Source of the DNA: JBKHYJ01 sp046565505
GTDB taxonomy: Bacteria > Acidobacteriota > Blastocatellia > UBA7656
Direction of reading: 5' to 3'
DNA: 64,000 nt
NCBI GenBank assembly: GCA_046565505.1
Contig: JBKHYJ010000022.1
Coordinates: forward strand, 62,001 to 126,000
Within the stretch, counting starts at the first letter, position 1, and each line of letters begins with the position of its first letter. Positions 53,301-60,909 of the stretch are shown one piece after another. The notes beneath the pieces are model-generated. The model was given only the letters and a program-made list of their open reading frames with translations, did not search any database and was not told the origin of the DNA. The position numbers and the translations under genes were made by a program.

Positions 53301-55124
53301 GAATTCTATGGCGTGGGCGCTGACTCCGCGGCGACGGACGCTCACGTCTACTGGCTGGTAGCCGGGTCACAGCCGGGCCAGCGAATTCAACAGGTCCCCG
53401 GCGCCACAGCCCAGGTCGCACAGGGGAGCTTCCTCCACACCGCCGAGTTGAAAGAGAGGGCCGTTTACTTCTCGTCGCTCAGGAATGGGGAGAAGGAGAA
53501 CTTCTTCGGCGCGGTCATAGGCAGAGAGCCCGTGGACGAGCCGCTGACCCTTCGCCACGTAGACACGCAGACCGCGGGCGGAGGCACTCTTGAAGTCGCC
53601 TTGCAAGGTGTCACGCAAGTCCCGCACCTGGTCGAGGTTCAGGTTAACGGCGTCAAGGCCGGAACCCTGAGCTTCAACGGGCAAGATCAAGGGGTGGCGA
53701 GGCTCGCCGTCCCGCAGTCGGCGCTCAGGGAGGGCGCCAACGCCGTGAGGCTGCTGTCTCAAGGCGGGCAATCGGACGTAAGCCTCGTGGATTACTTGAG
53801 GCTGACCTACTGGCACAGTTTCGTCGCGGACAATAATCAATTGAGGTTCCCGGCCGCGGCCAAGCAGGTGGTGACGGTCGATGGGTTCAGCAGCGCGGCG
53901 GTCCGAGTCTTTGATGTGACGAGCGTGAATTCCGTGCAGGAGGTAACCGCGACTGTCAGGCAGACGAAGGCGGGCTACGCCGTGTCCGTGAACGTGCCGG
54001 GGGCGGGGCAGAGGACCCTGCTCGCCATGACGGACGATCAGGCGAAGCGAGTCTCGAATGCCTGGGCCAATGAGCCATCCGACTGGCGCAACCCCGCGCG
54101 GGCGGCGAGCCTGGTGGTGATAACGCGCAGAGACTTCTTCCCGGCGCTACAACCGCTCGTTGACTTGAGGTCGGGCCAGGGCTACAAGGTCGCCCTGGTT
54201 GACGTCGAGGACGTTTATGACGAGTTCAGCTACGGTAACAAGACGCCCCAGGCGATCAAGGACTTCCTCGCCTACGCGTCCGCGAACTGGCAGGTGAGGC
54301 CCGGCTGGGTGCTGCTGGCGGCGGACGCCAGTTACGACCCGAAAAACTACCTGGGGCTCGGCGATAACGATCTGGTGCCGACCAGGTTGATAGACACGCA
54401 GTTGATGGAGACGGCCAGCGACGACTGGCTGGCGGACTTCAACGCGGACGGGCTGGCCGACATGGCCGTCGGCCGCCTGCCGGTCCGCAACGCCAGGGAG
54501 GCGGCCGCCCTCGCGGCAAAGATAGTCGCGTACGAGCAGGCGGCGAGGCCGGAAGGCGCCTTGCTCGTGGCGGACGATAATGATGAATTCGACTTTGAAG
54601 CGCCGAGCCGTGAGCTGCGCCGCTTGATCCCCGCCGGCGTGACGACCGAGGAGATCAACCGCGGGAGGATGGACGCGGCGGCGGCCAGGAGCATGTTGCT
54701 GAGCCTGCTCAACAAGGGGCAAAGGGTAGTCAACTACAACGGGCACGCGAACGTGGACGGGTGGAGGGGCAATCTTCTGAGCTCTGACGACGCGGCCTCG
54801 CTCAGCAACGGCGATAACCTGTCCCTATTCGTGATGATGACCTGTTTGAACGGATACTTCCATGACGCCCAGCTCGACAGCCTCGCCGAATCCCTGATGA
54901 AGGCGGAGCGTGGGGGGGCCATCGCCGTGTGGGCTTCGTCGGGAATGACAGGGCCGGGAGACCAGGCCCCGATGGGCCTCGAGGTGTTCAGGCGGGTGTT
55001 TGATTCTAATAGCACGCTGACGCTGGGCGAGGTAACTGCCCGCGCGAAGGCCGCCGCGAAGAACAGGGACGTCCGCCTTACCTGGATACTATTTGGTGAT
55101 CCGACAACCAGGCTTAAACCATAG
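50328..55124 (+). CDS. C25 (gingipain-like) cysteine peptidase 3, PPC-repeat type
   Basis: Very large secreted protein (1598 residues). An N-terminal membrane/signal segment (VVILLVLAGLVIWLILPGLPIG) and a helical region (about 50-145) come first. Then come at least four pre-peptidase C-terminal-like beta domains, recognisable by NDTCAGAIIVPAAGPF, NDTCASPAALTLSTP, ETEANNTPATANTLTFG with VDFYSLG, and ETEPNNTTAAANSAPNNF with VDVFSF. These carry paired cysteines. The shared fibronectin-like module (WRTGFEVENLGFNVYREE) and beta-rich region precede the C25 domain from about 1259, with His in NYNGHANVDGW (about 1471) and Cys in MMTCLNGYFHD (about 1506). AGGAG precedes ATG 50328. Only 10 bases separate its stop from the RRE-knottin gene. 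Confidence 0.9.
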   Translation: MTASTKRAQNTVVILLVLAGLVIWLILPGLPIGRTISAHTGGAARSKSGPGLDAARQAAVERLQAELKAGGSFSLEEREILRRFAAGEALSELEADTLISRALHDYYVTGDELSREQQELLGRYSDYVARRSTELLDRKVQARNQRIAAAATAPPRNAPAAAPANDTCAGAIIVPAAGPFPVNTTPVDVTMATTGGDPPAPSCSSGGTLNRSIWYRFTPSATATYTLTTCSFDGAATTLDDPIMAIYTSTGGCAGPFTEIPTSGPTVGCNDDGCVEGAFQPVIVTQLNSGVQYYIVIWDTTSTPPPAGANMVQLIVRQAAVPGNDTCASPAALTLSTPVNGTTQGATNDYQLSGAACYTGVGQTASDATGRDVVYSFTASAAGTYSFKVTNYLNPISQTVSSNLVLYVASTCPAATPGVPTTVASCLGAANRVSLSTSEEVMCLTLSASQQVFVFVDESTFTEDGSTFTLEATRCVRETEANNTPATANTLTFGMEGSIGVSGDVDFYSLGAPAAGSRVFALIDGVAANVSDFDLRVTTATDTLEFDDLNADIPFGSLSATVGGTPATGAPLFLRVNVSPATLTQVSEPYRVYYAVQPPGANPVPACPSVTTSATSETEPNNTTAAANSAPNNFFSGSLAAPAPSADVDVFSFTAVAGDVVFLSLDGDPCRNNTPLNAVLSLLNSAGTSLITVNDTGSTACNPGDACDTTGPPHPSLTAETPRTTAESLVYRITTTGTYFARVTANPSSSGSSGAGDYLLSISTARPTAAKFGNDDSNAQAKAIRYEDGVSLQWRTGFEVENLGFNVYREEPGSGRRVRVNPHMIAGSALMVGSTTALGAGKSYAWFDNLPANKNAQYWIEDVDLEGQSSWHGPIGIGRPSGRAGAGPAQSPTFGQLGKVIASVPATESVDRKATVTSASGAVLEPGPAQRAAVKMSVRAEGLYRVTRSELIAAGLDPNVNLGMLQLYADGQPIPINVAAKGGQFDSSAAIEFYGVGADSAATDAHVYWLVAGSQPGQRIQQVPGATAQVAQGSFLHTAELKERAVYFSSLRNGEKENFFGAVIGREPVDEPLTLRHVDTQTAGGGTLEVALQGVTQVPHLVEVQVNGVKAGTLSFNGQDQGVARLAVPQSALREGANAVRLLSQGGQSDVSLVDYLRLTYWHSFVADNNQLRFPAAAKQVVTVDGFSSAAVRVFDVTSVNSVQEVTATVRQTKAGYAVSVNVPGAGQRTLLAMTDDQAKRVSNAWANEPSDWRNPARAASLVVITRRDFFPALQPLVDLRSGQGYKVALVDVEDVYDEFSYGNKTPQAIKDFLAYASANWQVRPGWVLLAADASYDPKNYLGLGDNDLVPTRLIDTQLMETASDDWLADFNADGLADMAVGRLPVRNAREAAALAAKIVAYEQAARPEGALLVADDNDEFDFEAPSRELRRLIPAGVTTEEINRGRMDAAAARSMLLSLLNKGQRVVNYNGHANVDGWRGNLLSSDDAASLSNGDNLSLFVMMTCLNGYFHDAQLDSLAESLMKAERGGAIAVWASSGMTGPGDQAPMGLEVFRRVFDSNSTLTLGEVTARAKAAAKNRDVRLTWILFGDPTTRLKP

Positions 55125-55134
55125 AAGGGGAGTC

Positions 55135-55611
55135 ATGAAAAACAGAATGGAGCACGCAGTACCCGAAGCGCGGTCTGAAGGCCTGGTAGTGCAACACCTG
55201 ACGGATGAGTTGCTCGTCTACGATCAGGACAGGCACAAGGCGCATTGCCTCAACCACACGGCCGCGCTGGTCTGGGGGCAGTGCGACGGCAAGAGCACCG
55301 CCTCGGAGCTGGCCGGCAGACTCAGCCGCGAGGTGAAGGGCGGCGTGAGTACCGACGTCGTGTTGTTGGCCTTGGACCAGCTATCGAAGGCGCACCTGTT
55401 GAAGCAGAGGGTCGCGCCGGGCGGCGGCGGAGTTAGTCGCAGGGAGGTGATGAGGCGGATAGGGGTAGGGGCGGCGGCGGCGCTGCCCATAGTCACCAGC
55501 ATAGTGGCCCCGAAGGCTTCGCAGGCGGCCAACTGTAGGGTGTCAGGCGCCGCTTGCACGGCGAGCCCTCAATGCTGCTCGGGCGTTTGTAACGCCGGCA
55601 CATGCGTGTAG
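55135..55611 (+). CDS. PqqD-type recognition domain fused to a Tat signal and a knottin-like peptide
   Basis: 158 residues. Residues about 15-92 match the PqqD/RiPP-recognition-element fold: LTDELLVYDQDRHKAHCLNHTAALVW, then DGKSTASELAGRL and VVLLALDQLSKAHLL. A Gly linker (96-99) leads to SRREVMRRIGVG (101-112), a hydrophobic run and a cleavage-like ASQA (128-131). The last 27 residues hold six cysteines (134, 141, 147, 148, 152, 157), C-x6-C-x5-CC-x3-C-x4-C, the spacing of inhibitor cystine knots. GGGGAG lies before ATG 55135. It is 10 bases after C25 peptidase 3, so they are co-transcribed. The N-part would stay in the cytoplasm while the C-part is exported and perhaps released. No peptide-modifying enzyme is adjacent. 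I know of no described protein with this order. Confidence 0.85.
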   Translation: MKNRMEHAVPEARSEGLVVQHLTDELLVYDQDRHKAHCLNHTAALVWGQCDGKSTASELAGRLSREVKGGVSTDVVLLALDQLSKAHLLKQRVAPGGGGVSRREVMRRIGVGAAAALPIVTSIVAPKASQAANCRVSGAACTASPQCCSGVCNAGTCV

Positions 55612-55951
55612 CGAGCGGGTTGGAAACCTCGCGCTAAATACTCCCAGCCGTCGCGTCGAACGAGGCGCGATAGCCGTGAAGATCGGTCCCGTACGCGAAT
55701 CTTTCCGGGGCCAGCGCCGGATCGCGCGGGCGAGAGGAGCAGCCGGGCCGCCGACCCCTTGCCCGAGCAGTCTGGTGATGAAACTGATCTCGCTCGGCTA
55801 TGGTTCCGGGTATGATTTATGATGTGCGCCCGGCGTACGCAGCCAGTCTTTCCTTCCGGCGGGGCCGCGAGTCGAAGGGGCCGGCCGGGAATTCCTCCCC
55901 TAAGATTAGCAGCCGGCAGGCTACGCCGTCCCGCTTAAATCGCACGAGCAT
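55612..55951. other. 340-base intergenic region
   Basis: It lies between the RRE-knottin gene and the convergent CNNM/CorC gene. A hairpin (GCGA...GGTT / AACC...TCGC, 55611-55632) follows the knottin stop and may terminate. No coding frame is supported in the rest. Confidence 0.45.
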
Positions 55952-57388
55952 TCATAGCATCAGATGTTGATGCGCCAGGAGCAGGCTCTCTATGACCTGC
56001 TCCCATACCCCGATTAGCAAGATGGCTTTCATAGGGCGGGCCGCGGAGCTGGCCGCGCCCTCAGGGAGTTTTTCAATCCTCGCCTCGACGATGCGGTTGC
56101 CGGATGCTTCTTCGACAGTAAATTTCAGATTGTTGTACTCGACGCTGTCTTCGGGCGCGAGCAGCCTGCCCGCCCGCGCCATCATGAACCCCGCGACGGT
56201 GTGATAGCTGTCCGACTCGGGCAGGGCGAGCGCAAGCTCTTTGTTAGCGTCGCGAATCGAGAGGTTGCCGCGGACGATGTAGGAGCCATCAGGCTGCGAC
56301 GTGATCTGCCGGGCGGCGACCTCGTCGTGCTCGTCGCGTATGTCGCCTACGATCTCTTCGAGCAGGTCTTCCAGGGTGACCATGCCTTCCACTCCGCCAT
56401 GCTCATCAACTATAAAAGCCATGTGCGCGCTCGACCTGCGCAGGCCCCTCAGCGCGTCGTTGAGCGCCATCGACGGGGGCAGAAACAGCGCGGGCCGTAT
56501 CACGTCATCGACGTTCAGACTCTGGCCTCGCTGGACTACTCGGACCACGTCCTTTTGCAGCACGATGCCTATGATGTTATCGAGCGAGCCGTGGTAAACC
56601 GGCATGCGTGAATAACCGTTCTCTATGAACCGAGACAGCATCTCGGACGGCGTAAGATCGGCCGAGAGTGCTTCGATCTCTGTCCGCGGCAGCATGACGT
56701 CCGCGAGGGTCGCGCCGGTGAAGTCGAACACGTTGTAGAGCAGTTGCCGCTCGTCTTCGGCGACGTGGCCCCCCTTGTGGCTGAGTGCGATGAGGTGCCG
56801 CAGCTCTTCTTCGCTGTAGGCCGCCGCGTGCTCGCCCGTGGCTTGAAGTCCCGCGAGGCGCAGCACGAGTCCGCCCGCGTAATTAAGCAGCCGGATCGGC
56901 GCCCTGAATACCTTGTAAAAGATTTCCATTGGCCGGGCGACCGCCAGCGCGACGCGCTCGGCCCGTTCTAGCGCGAGCGTCTTGGGCGCAAGCTCGCCGA
57001 GCACTATGTGCAAGAATGTGATGATCACGAATGCCGCCGCTATGGCGACCGTGTGGGCCGCGACGGACGAGGTCGCGGCATGGCCGGGCAGAATCTTTTC
57101 AAATACGGGCGTCAGCAGGTGCGCGAGCGTTTCTTCGCCGACCCACCCGAGCGCGAGGCTGGCGAGCGTAATGCCGAGCTGTGTGGCGGAGATGTATGCG
57201 TCGAGTTGCCGTGTTACGCGCATCAATGTTCGCGCGCGCTTGTTGCCCTCCGCGACCAGCGCGGCGACCCGCGACTGGCGGACGCTGACGAGCGCGAACT
57301 CCGCGGCGACGAAGAACCCGTTCGCGACGACGAGCAGCAGCACCACCGCTATGTTCAAGAGTATGCCGAGCGCAGATGAAACACCCAT
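55952..57388 (-). CDS. CNNM/CorC-type membrane protein with CBS pair
   Basis: Members of this group are linked to Mg2+ (and Co2+) efflux and were once called hemolysins. An N-terminal DUF21 domain with four membrane helices (FFVAAEFALVSVRQSR, FVIITFLHIVLGELAPKTLAL) precedes two CBS domains (VMLPRTEIEALSADLTPSEML; AFIVDEHGGVEGMVTLEDLLEEIVGDI) and a C-terminal CorC_HlyC domain (DGSYIVRGNLSIRDANKEL). Length is 478 residues. ATG 57388 has no ribosome site, but TACAAT lies 10 bases upstream, so a leaderless mRNA is likely. Confidence 0.93.
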   Translation of the reverse strand: MGVSSALGILLNIAVVLLLVVANGFFVAAEFALVSVRQSRVAALVAEGNKRARTLMRVTRQLDAYISATQLGITLASLALGWVGEETLAHLLTPVFEKILPGHAATSSVAAHTVAIAAAFVIITFLHIVLGELAPKTLALERAERVALAVARPMEIFYKVFRAPIRLLNYAGGLVLRLAGLQATGEHAAAYSEEELRHLIALSHKGGHVAEDERQLLYNVFDFTGATLADVMLPRTEIEALSADLTPSEMLSRFIENGYSRMPVYHGSLDNIIGIVLQKDVVRVVQRGQSLNVDDVIRPALFLPPSMALNDALRGLRRSSAHMAFIVDEHGGVEGMVTLEDLLEEIVGDIRDEHDEVAARQITSQPDGSYIVRGNLSIRDANKELALALPESDSYHTVAGFMMARAGRLLAPEDSVEYNNLKFTVEEASGNRIVEARIEKLPEGAASSAARPMKAILLIGVWEQVIESLLLAHQHLML

Positions 57389-57398
57389 AATCAATAAA

Positions 57399-57404
57399 AT
57401 TGTA
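57399..57404 (-). promoter_or_regulatory. -10 box placed for a leaderless CNNM/CorC mRNA
   Basis: TACAAT on the minus strand, ten bases before ATG 57388, leaving no room for a ribosome site. Confidence 0.45.
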
Positions 57405-57549
57405 TCAAGCGGGGCGCGAGATGACTAGAAGCGATCAGGGGGCAGGGGAGCGGACGGGGGCGGGGTGGAAAGGGCAACCGGTGGGAGGGGGAATAGCTGG
57501 ATAGACAATGCCGATTATCTATCCAGCCTGTGGCTTTCGCGCTCCGTCA

Positions 57550-59052
57550 CTACGCGGGAGGTATCCAATTGCCCGCCCGGCCGACGGCGCGAGTCCAGCC
57601 TTCGAACAATCGCTTGCGCTCGGATTCTGTCATACGCGGCTCGAAGGTTCGCTCGCGCTGCCACGTCTCATTTATCTCTTGCACGTCGGCCCAGAATTCA
57701 ACCGCGAGACCCGCAAGATAAGCCGCGCCCGCCGCGGTCGTCTCGGTGTTGGCGGGGCGCACGACTGGAATGTCGAGCATGTCCGCCTGGAATTGCATCA
57801 GGAAATCGTTGCGCGCCGCGCCGCCATCGACGCGAAGCTCGCGCAGCCTGATGCCCGAATCGTCGCGCATGCGGCAGAGCACGTCGGACGATTGATAGGC
57901 GATTGATTCAAGCGCCGCCCGGACTATGTGCTCGCGCGACGAGCCGCGCGTGAGCCCGATGATCGTCCCGCGCGCGTATTGGTCCCAGTGCGGCGCGCCA
58001 AGCCCCACGAAGGCGGGCACGAAATAGACGCCGCCATTGCCCTCGACGCCGGCCGCCATCGCCTCCGTTTCGGCGGCCGTGTTGATAATTCTCAGCCCAT
58101 CGCGTAACCACTGCACGGCGGCGCCCGCGATGAAGACGCTGCCTTCCAGCGCGTACTCGACCGGCTGGTCGTCTATCTTCCATGCGACGGTCGTGAGCAG
58201 GTTGCTTTTCGACCTCACCAGCTCCCGGCCCGTGTTGAGCAGCATGAAGCAGCCCGTACCATAAGTGTTCTTAGCCATGCCAGGGCTTGTGCAGACCTGC
58301 CCGAACAGCGCCGCCTGCTGGTCGCCCGCGTTGCCGGATATGGGGATCGTCCGGCCGAACAGTGCCGCGTCGGTTTCGCCTATCACGGCGCTCGACGGGG
58401 CCACGTGAGGCAGCACTTCGCGCGGCACGTCGAGCGCCGCGAGTAGCTCGTCGTCCCAGCGGCCGCCCTCGATGTTGTAGAGCAGCGTGCGACTCGCGTT
58501 CGACGGGTCGGTGGTGTGAATGCGCCCCCCCGTGAGCTTCCATATTAACCATGAGTCAACCGTGCCGAAGGCCAGCTTGCCGGCGCGGGCGAGTTGGCGC
58601 GCGCCGGGAACCGAGTCCAGGAGCCACCGGACTTTTGTCCCGGAGAAGTACGCGTCCAGAACGAGGCCGGTCCGCTGCTGGAAGATCGGGGCCATGCCGT
58701 CGCGCCGCAGCCGGTCGCAGGCGTCCGAAGTGCGCCGGCACTGCCACACAATGGCGTTGTGAATCGGCTCGCCGGTTTCTCGGTTCCAGATTATGGTGGT
58801 CTCCCTCTGGTTCGTAATCCCGATGGCGGCGACCTGATCCGCCTTGACGCCCGATTCAGTTAACACGCGCTTGGCTGCGGCTAGCTGTGAATACCATATG
58901 TCGTCGGGGCGGTGCTCGACCCAGCCGGGTTGCGGGTAAAGCTGCTCGAATTCCTGCTGGGCGATGGCGGCGGGCTTACCTTCGCGGTCGAACAGAATCG
59001 CGCGCGAGCTGGTTGTACCTTGGTCTAGGGCAAGTATGTAGTCCCTGCTCAT
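57550..59052 (-). CDS. glpK: Glycerol kinase
   Basis: Phosphorylates glycerol to sn-glycerol 3-phosphate with ATP. FGGY-family motifs: ALDQGTTSSRAILFD at the N-terminus, GITNQRETTIIWNRETGEPIHNAIVWQCRR, VDSWLIWKLTGG, ISGNAGDQQAALFGQ, KNTYGTGCFMLLNTG and the signature ELRVDGGAARNDFLMQFQADML. The 500-residue length is normal. A Shine-Dalgarno stretch (GGGAGAAAAGAG) lies just before ATG 59052, and an extended -10 (TGATATGAT) lies upstream. No facilitator (glpF) or dehydrogenase (glpD) gene is adjacent. Confidence 0.97.
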   Translation of the reverse strand: MSRDYILALDQGTTSSRAILFDREGKPAAIAQQEFEQLYPQPGWVEHRPDDIWYSQLAAAKRVLTESGVKADQVAAIGITNQRETTIIWNRETGEPIHNAIVWQCRRTSDACDRLRRDGMAPIFQQRTGLVLDAYFSGTKVRWLLDSVPGARQLARAGKLAFGTVDSWLIWKLTGGRIHTTDPSNASRTLLYNIEGGRWDDELLAALDVPREVLPHVAPSSAVIGETDAALFGRTIPISGNAGDQQAALFGQVCTSPGMAKNTYGTGCFMLLNTGRELVRSKSNLLTTVAWKIDDQPVEYALEGSVFIAGAAVQWLRDGLRIINTAAETEAMAAGVEGNGGVYFVPAFVGLGAPHWDQYARGTIIGLTRGSSREHIVRAALESIAYQSSDVLCRMRDDSGIRLRELRVDGGAARNDFLMQFQADMLDIPVVRPANTETTAAGAAYLAGLAVEFWADVQEINETWQRERTFEPRMTESERKRLFEGWTRAVGRAGNWIPPA

Positions 59053-59262
59053 CTCTTTTCTCCCGGAGATTATTAGGCTTCGATGGGTGTGGTATCATAT
59101 CATTCGCTTCCGACAATACCAAAGCGCGGACGCCGCGAAGCGTCGCGCCCCGCCCGTGATGCGAGGCGAGTTATCGGGAACTTTTCTTATCGGCATGCGC
59201 TTAACAGACTAAAGAAACACAAACCTTGAAGGACGCGCGTTGCGCGGGGAGGCAATAGGCTT

Positions 59263-59991
59263 ATGAAACTTTATTCGATAGCGGCAGCGTTAGTGTGCCT
59301 GATTGCGGCGACGGCTTCGGCGCAAGAGGCGAGGCCGGTAACTCGTCCCGTTGAGCGCACGATAGTGCTCGACATAAGCATGGTCGAAGTAAATCTGAGC
59401 CGCACGGAAGACCTCGAAAGGATCGCGAAGGACAAAACGAGGCTCGATTCCCTGATCGCCGAAGGAAAGGCCCGCCCCGTCGCGAGCCTTCAGATGAGGA
59501 CGCGGTCGGGCGAGGCGTCAACCGCGCGCATAGGCCAGCGCGTGCCTATACAGACCGGCATGCTCCCGGCTTATGTCGCCCCGACGGACAGGCAAAGGAG
59601 GACGGCCAATCAGCAGCCGGGCGCGGATTCTAACGACGTGGTGGTCGCCAACACGGGGGCCTTCGCCGGCGGCGTGCCCCAGATACAATACGAGAACACG
59701 GGCCTCAACATAGACGCTTTGCCGAGCATCGTCGCCGCCGATCAAATAGATGTCAGGCTCAAGATAGAGATGACGGGACTCGACAAGAGCACGGGCAACT
59801 TCACGCCCACCTTCATCCAGCGTACCGTGAACGACATTGTGAGGGTGCGGCAGGGCGAAACGACCTTGCTGATGGGGCTCGTTCAGCACGAGGCGCTGTG
59901 GCCCGCCGCCGGTCAAGCGCCACGCGCGCAGCCCATCGACCAGCCGCGCGGCAGTTTCGTCGTTCTGTTGACCGCGCGCATGCTGGATTAA
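59263..59991 (+). CDS. Orphan secretin-domain-like secreted protein
   Basis: 242 residues. After a clear signal peptide (LYSIAAALVCLIAATASA) the C-terminal half resembles the secretin core of type II/IV systems: a Gly-Val-x-Ile-type strand (QIQYENTGLNIDALPSIV), DVRLKIEMTGLD, FIQRTVNDIVRVRQGETTLLMGLVQ and a final strand FVVLLTARML. Full secretins are longer and have N-terminal ring domains that are absent here, so it cannot be a normal channel alone. A GGGAGG site lies upstream of ATG 59263. No secretion-system genes are nearby. Confidence 0.7.
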   Translation: MKLYSIAAALVCLIAATASAQEARPVTRPVERTIVLDISMVEVNLSRTEDLERIAKDKTRLDSLIAEGKARPVASLQMRTRSGEASTARIGQRVPIQTGMLPAYVAPTDRQRRTANQQPGADSNDVVVANTGAFAGGVPQIQYENTGLNIDALPSIVAADQIDVRLKIEMTGLDKSTGNFTPTFIQRTVNDIVRVRQGETTLLMGLVQHEALWPAAGQAPRAQPIDQPRGSFVVLLTARMLD

Positions 59992-60024
59992 ATAACGTAT
60001 CGGATTAGATGATAAAGAGAACCT

Positions 60025-60061
60025 GGCCTCGGGCGCACGCCATCCCCGCGCGTCCGAGGCC
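60025..60061. terminator. Hairpin between convergent genes
   Basis: GGCCTCGG pairs with CCGAGGCC; GCGC pairs with GCGC inside. It lies between the secretin-like and phosphatase stops. There is no T-run. Confidence 0.4.
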
Positions 60062-60069
60062 CGTTGATG

Positions 60070-60774
60070 TTATGGCCCTGCGGGGCCTAGTCCTCGCCCC
60101 GCGCGCGGGACGGCGGAGGGCCGGAACTTTCGCGCGTACGCCCACACGTAACTGCGAAGCGACCAGTAGTAAGGGTTGAAGCCTAACTCATCCATCTCCT
60201 TGAGCGCCTGCTCAACGCTCCATTTGTCATGCATGACGCGATAAATTGCGCTCACCTCGCCCGTGCGGTGTATGCCGTCGGAGCAAAAGACGTAAAACGG
60301 CCCCTTCGACTCGTCCGTGACGATAGAGATAATATCTTTCGCCTCGTTATCCGCGGGCGGGTTCCACACGCTCAGCGGGAGCCAGTAGTAACGCAGCCCC
60401 ACGCGCTCGGCGGCCACCCCTATCTCGTCCGTATGATCGTAAGTTGATCGCAAGTCTATTATAGTTTTGACGCCCAGTCGCCTTAGCGTATCTATCCCGC
60501 CGTGCTCGGGCTGTGAGCCTCTCATGTAACCTTCGTTCAGGCGGCGGAACATGGGCAGGCTCGCCGTGACCTCGGCGGTCTTATCGCCGGGCGGAGGTAC
60601 GGCGGCTTCTCCGGCAGCGGCCGGGGCGACGGCAGTTTTGCGCGAGACGGAATTGCCGATAACGATGGATGATATTGCGACCGCAAGGGTTGCGATTATG
60701 ATGATTGCGATGAGTAAAATCTTCTTGTGATGCACTTGCCTTATGCGCCTTCTGTCGAGGTACGGGACCAACAC
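60070..60774 (-). CDS. Membrane-anchored tyrosine/dual-specificity phosphatase-like protein
   Basis: One N-terminal membrane helix (ILLIAIIIIATLAVAISSIVI, about 19-39) is followed by a Pro/Ala linker and a phosphatase domain. The active-site loop CSDGIHRTG gives Cys164 and Arg170 in the C-x5-R-T form. DLRS and the WxPL-like RYYWLPLSVW are as in cyanophycin- or DSP-like phosphatases; the general acid may be D112 or a residue nearby. It would act outside the membrane or at its surface, depending on topology (basic N-terminus, so the domain is probably external). The GTG start at 60774 has no ribosome site and lies 11 bases after TATAAA, suggesting a leaderless message. Confidence 0.8.
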   Translation of the reverse strand: MLVPYLDRRRIRQVHHKKILLIAIIIIATLAVAISSIVIGNSVSRKTAVAPAAAGEAAVPPPGDKTAEVTASLPMFRRLNEGYMRGSQPEHGGIDTLRRLGVKTIIDLRSTYDHTDEIGVAAERVGLRYYWLPLSVWNPPADNEAKDIISIVTDESKGPFYVFCSDGIHRTGEVSAIYRVMHDKWSVEQALKEMDELGFNPYYWSLRSYVWAYARKFRPSAVPRAGRGLGPAGP

Positions 60775-60785
60775 GCCTGATTTAT

Positions 60786-60814
60786 TTTATACCCTACGCC
60801 CCGTAATACGTAAA
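60786..60814 (-). promoter_or_regulatory. Promoter of the phosphatase gene, leaderless arrangement
   Basis: Minus strand TTTACG at 60814-60809, a 17-base spacer and TATAAA at 60791-60786, eleven bases before GTG 60774. Confidence 0.55.
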
Positions 60815-60909
60815 GACATCTGGTAGTGGGGTATTCATGTGTTGATAATTATAAAAGAGCGAGGTGTATTTTCTTATTATATTCTTTTCATGGCTTGTTA
60901 GTCGCGGTG

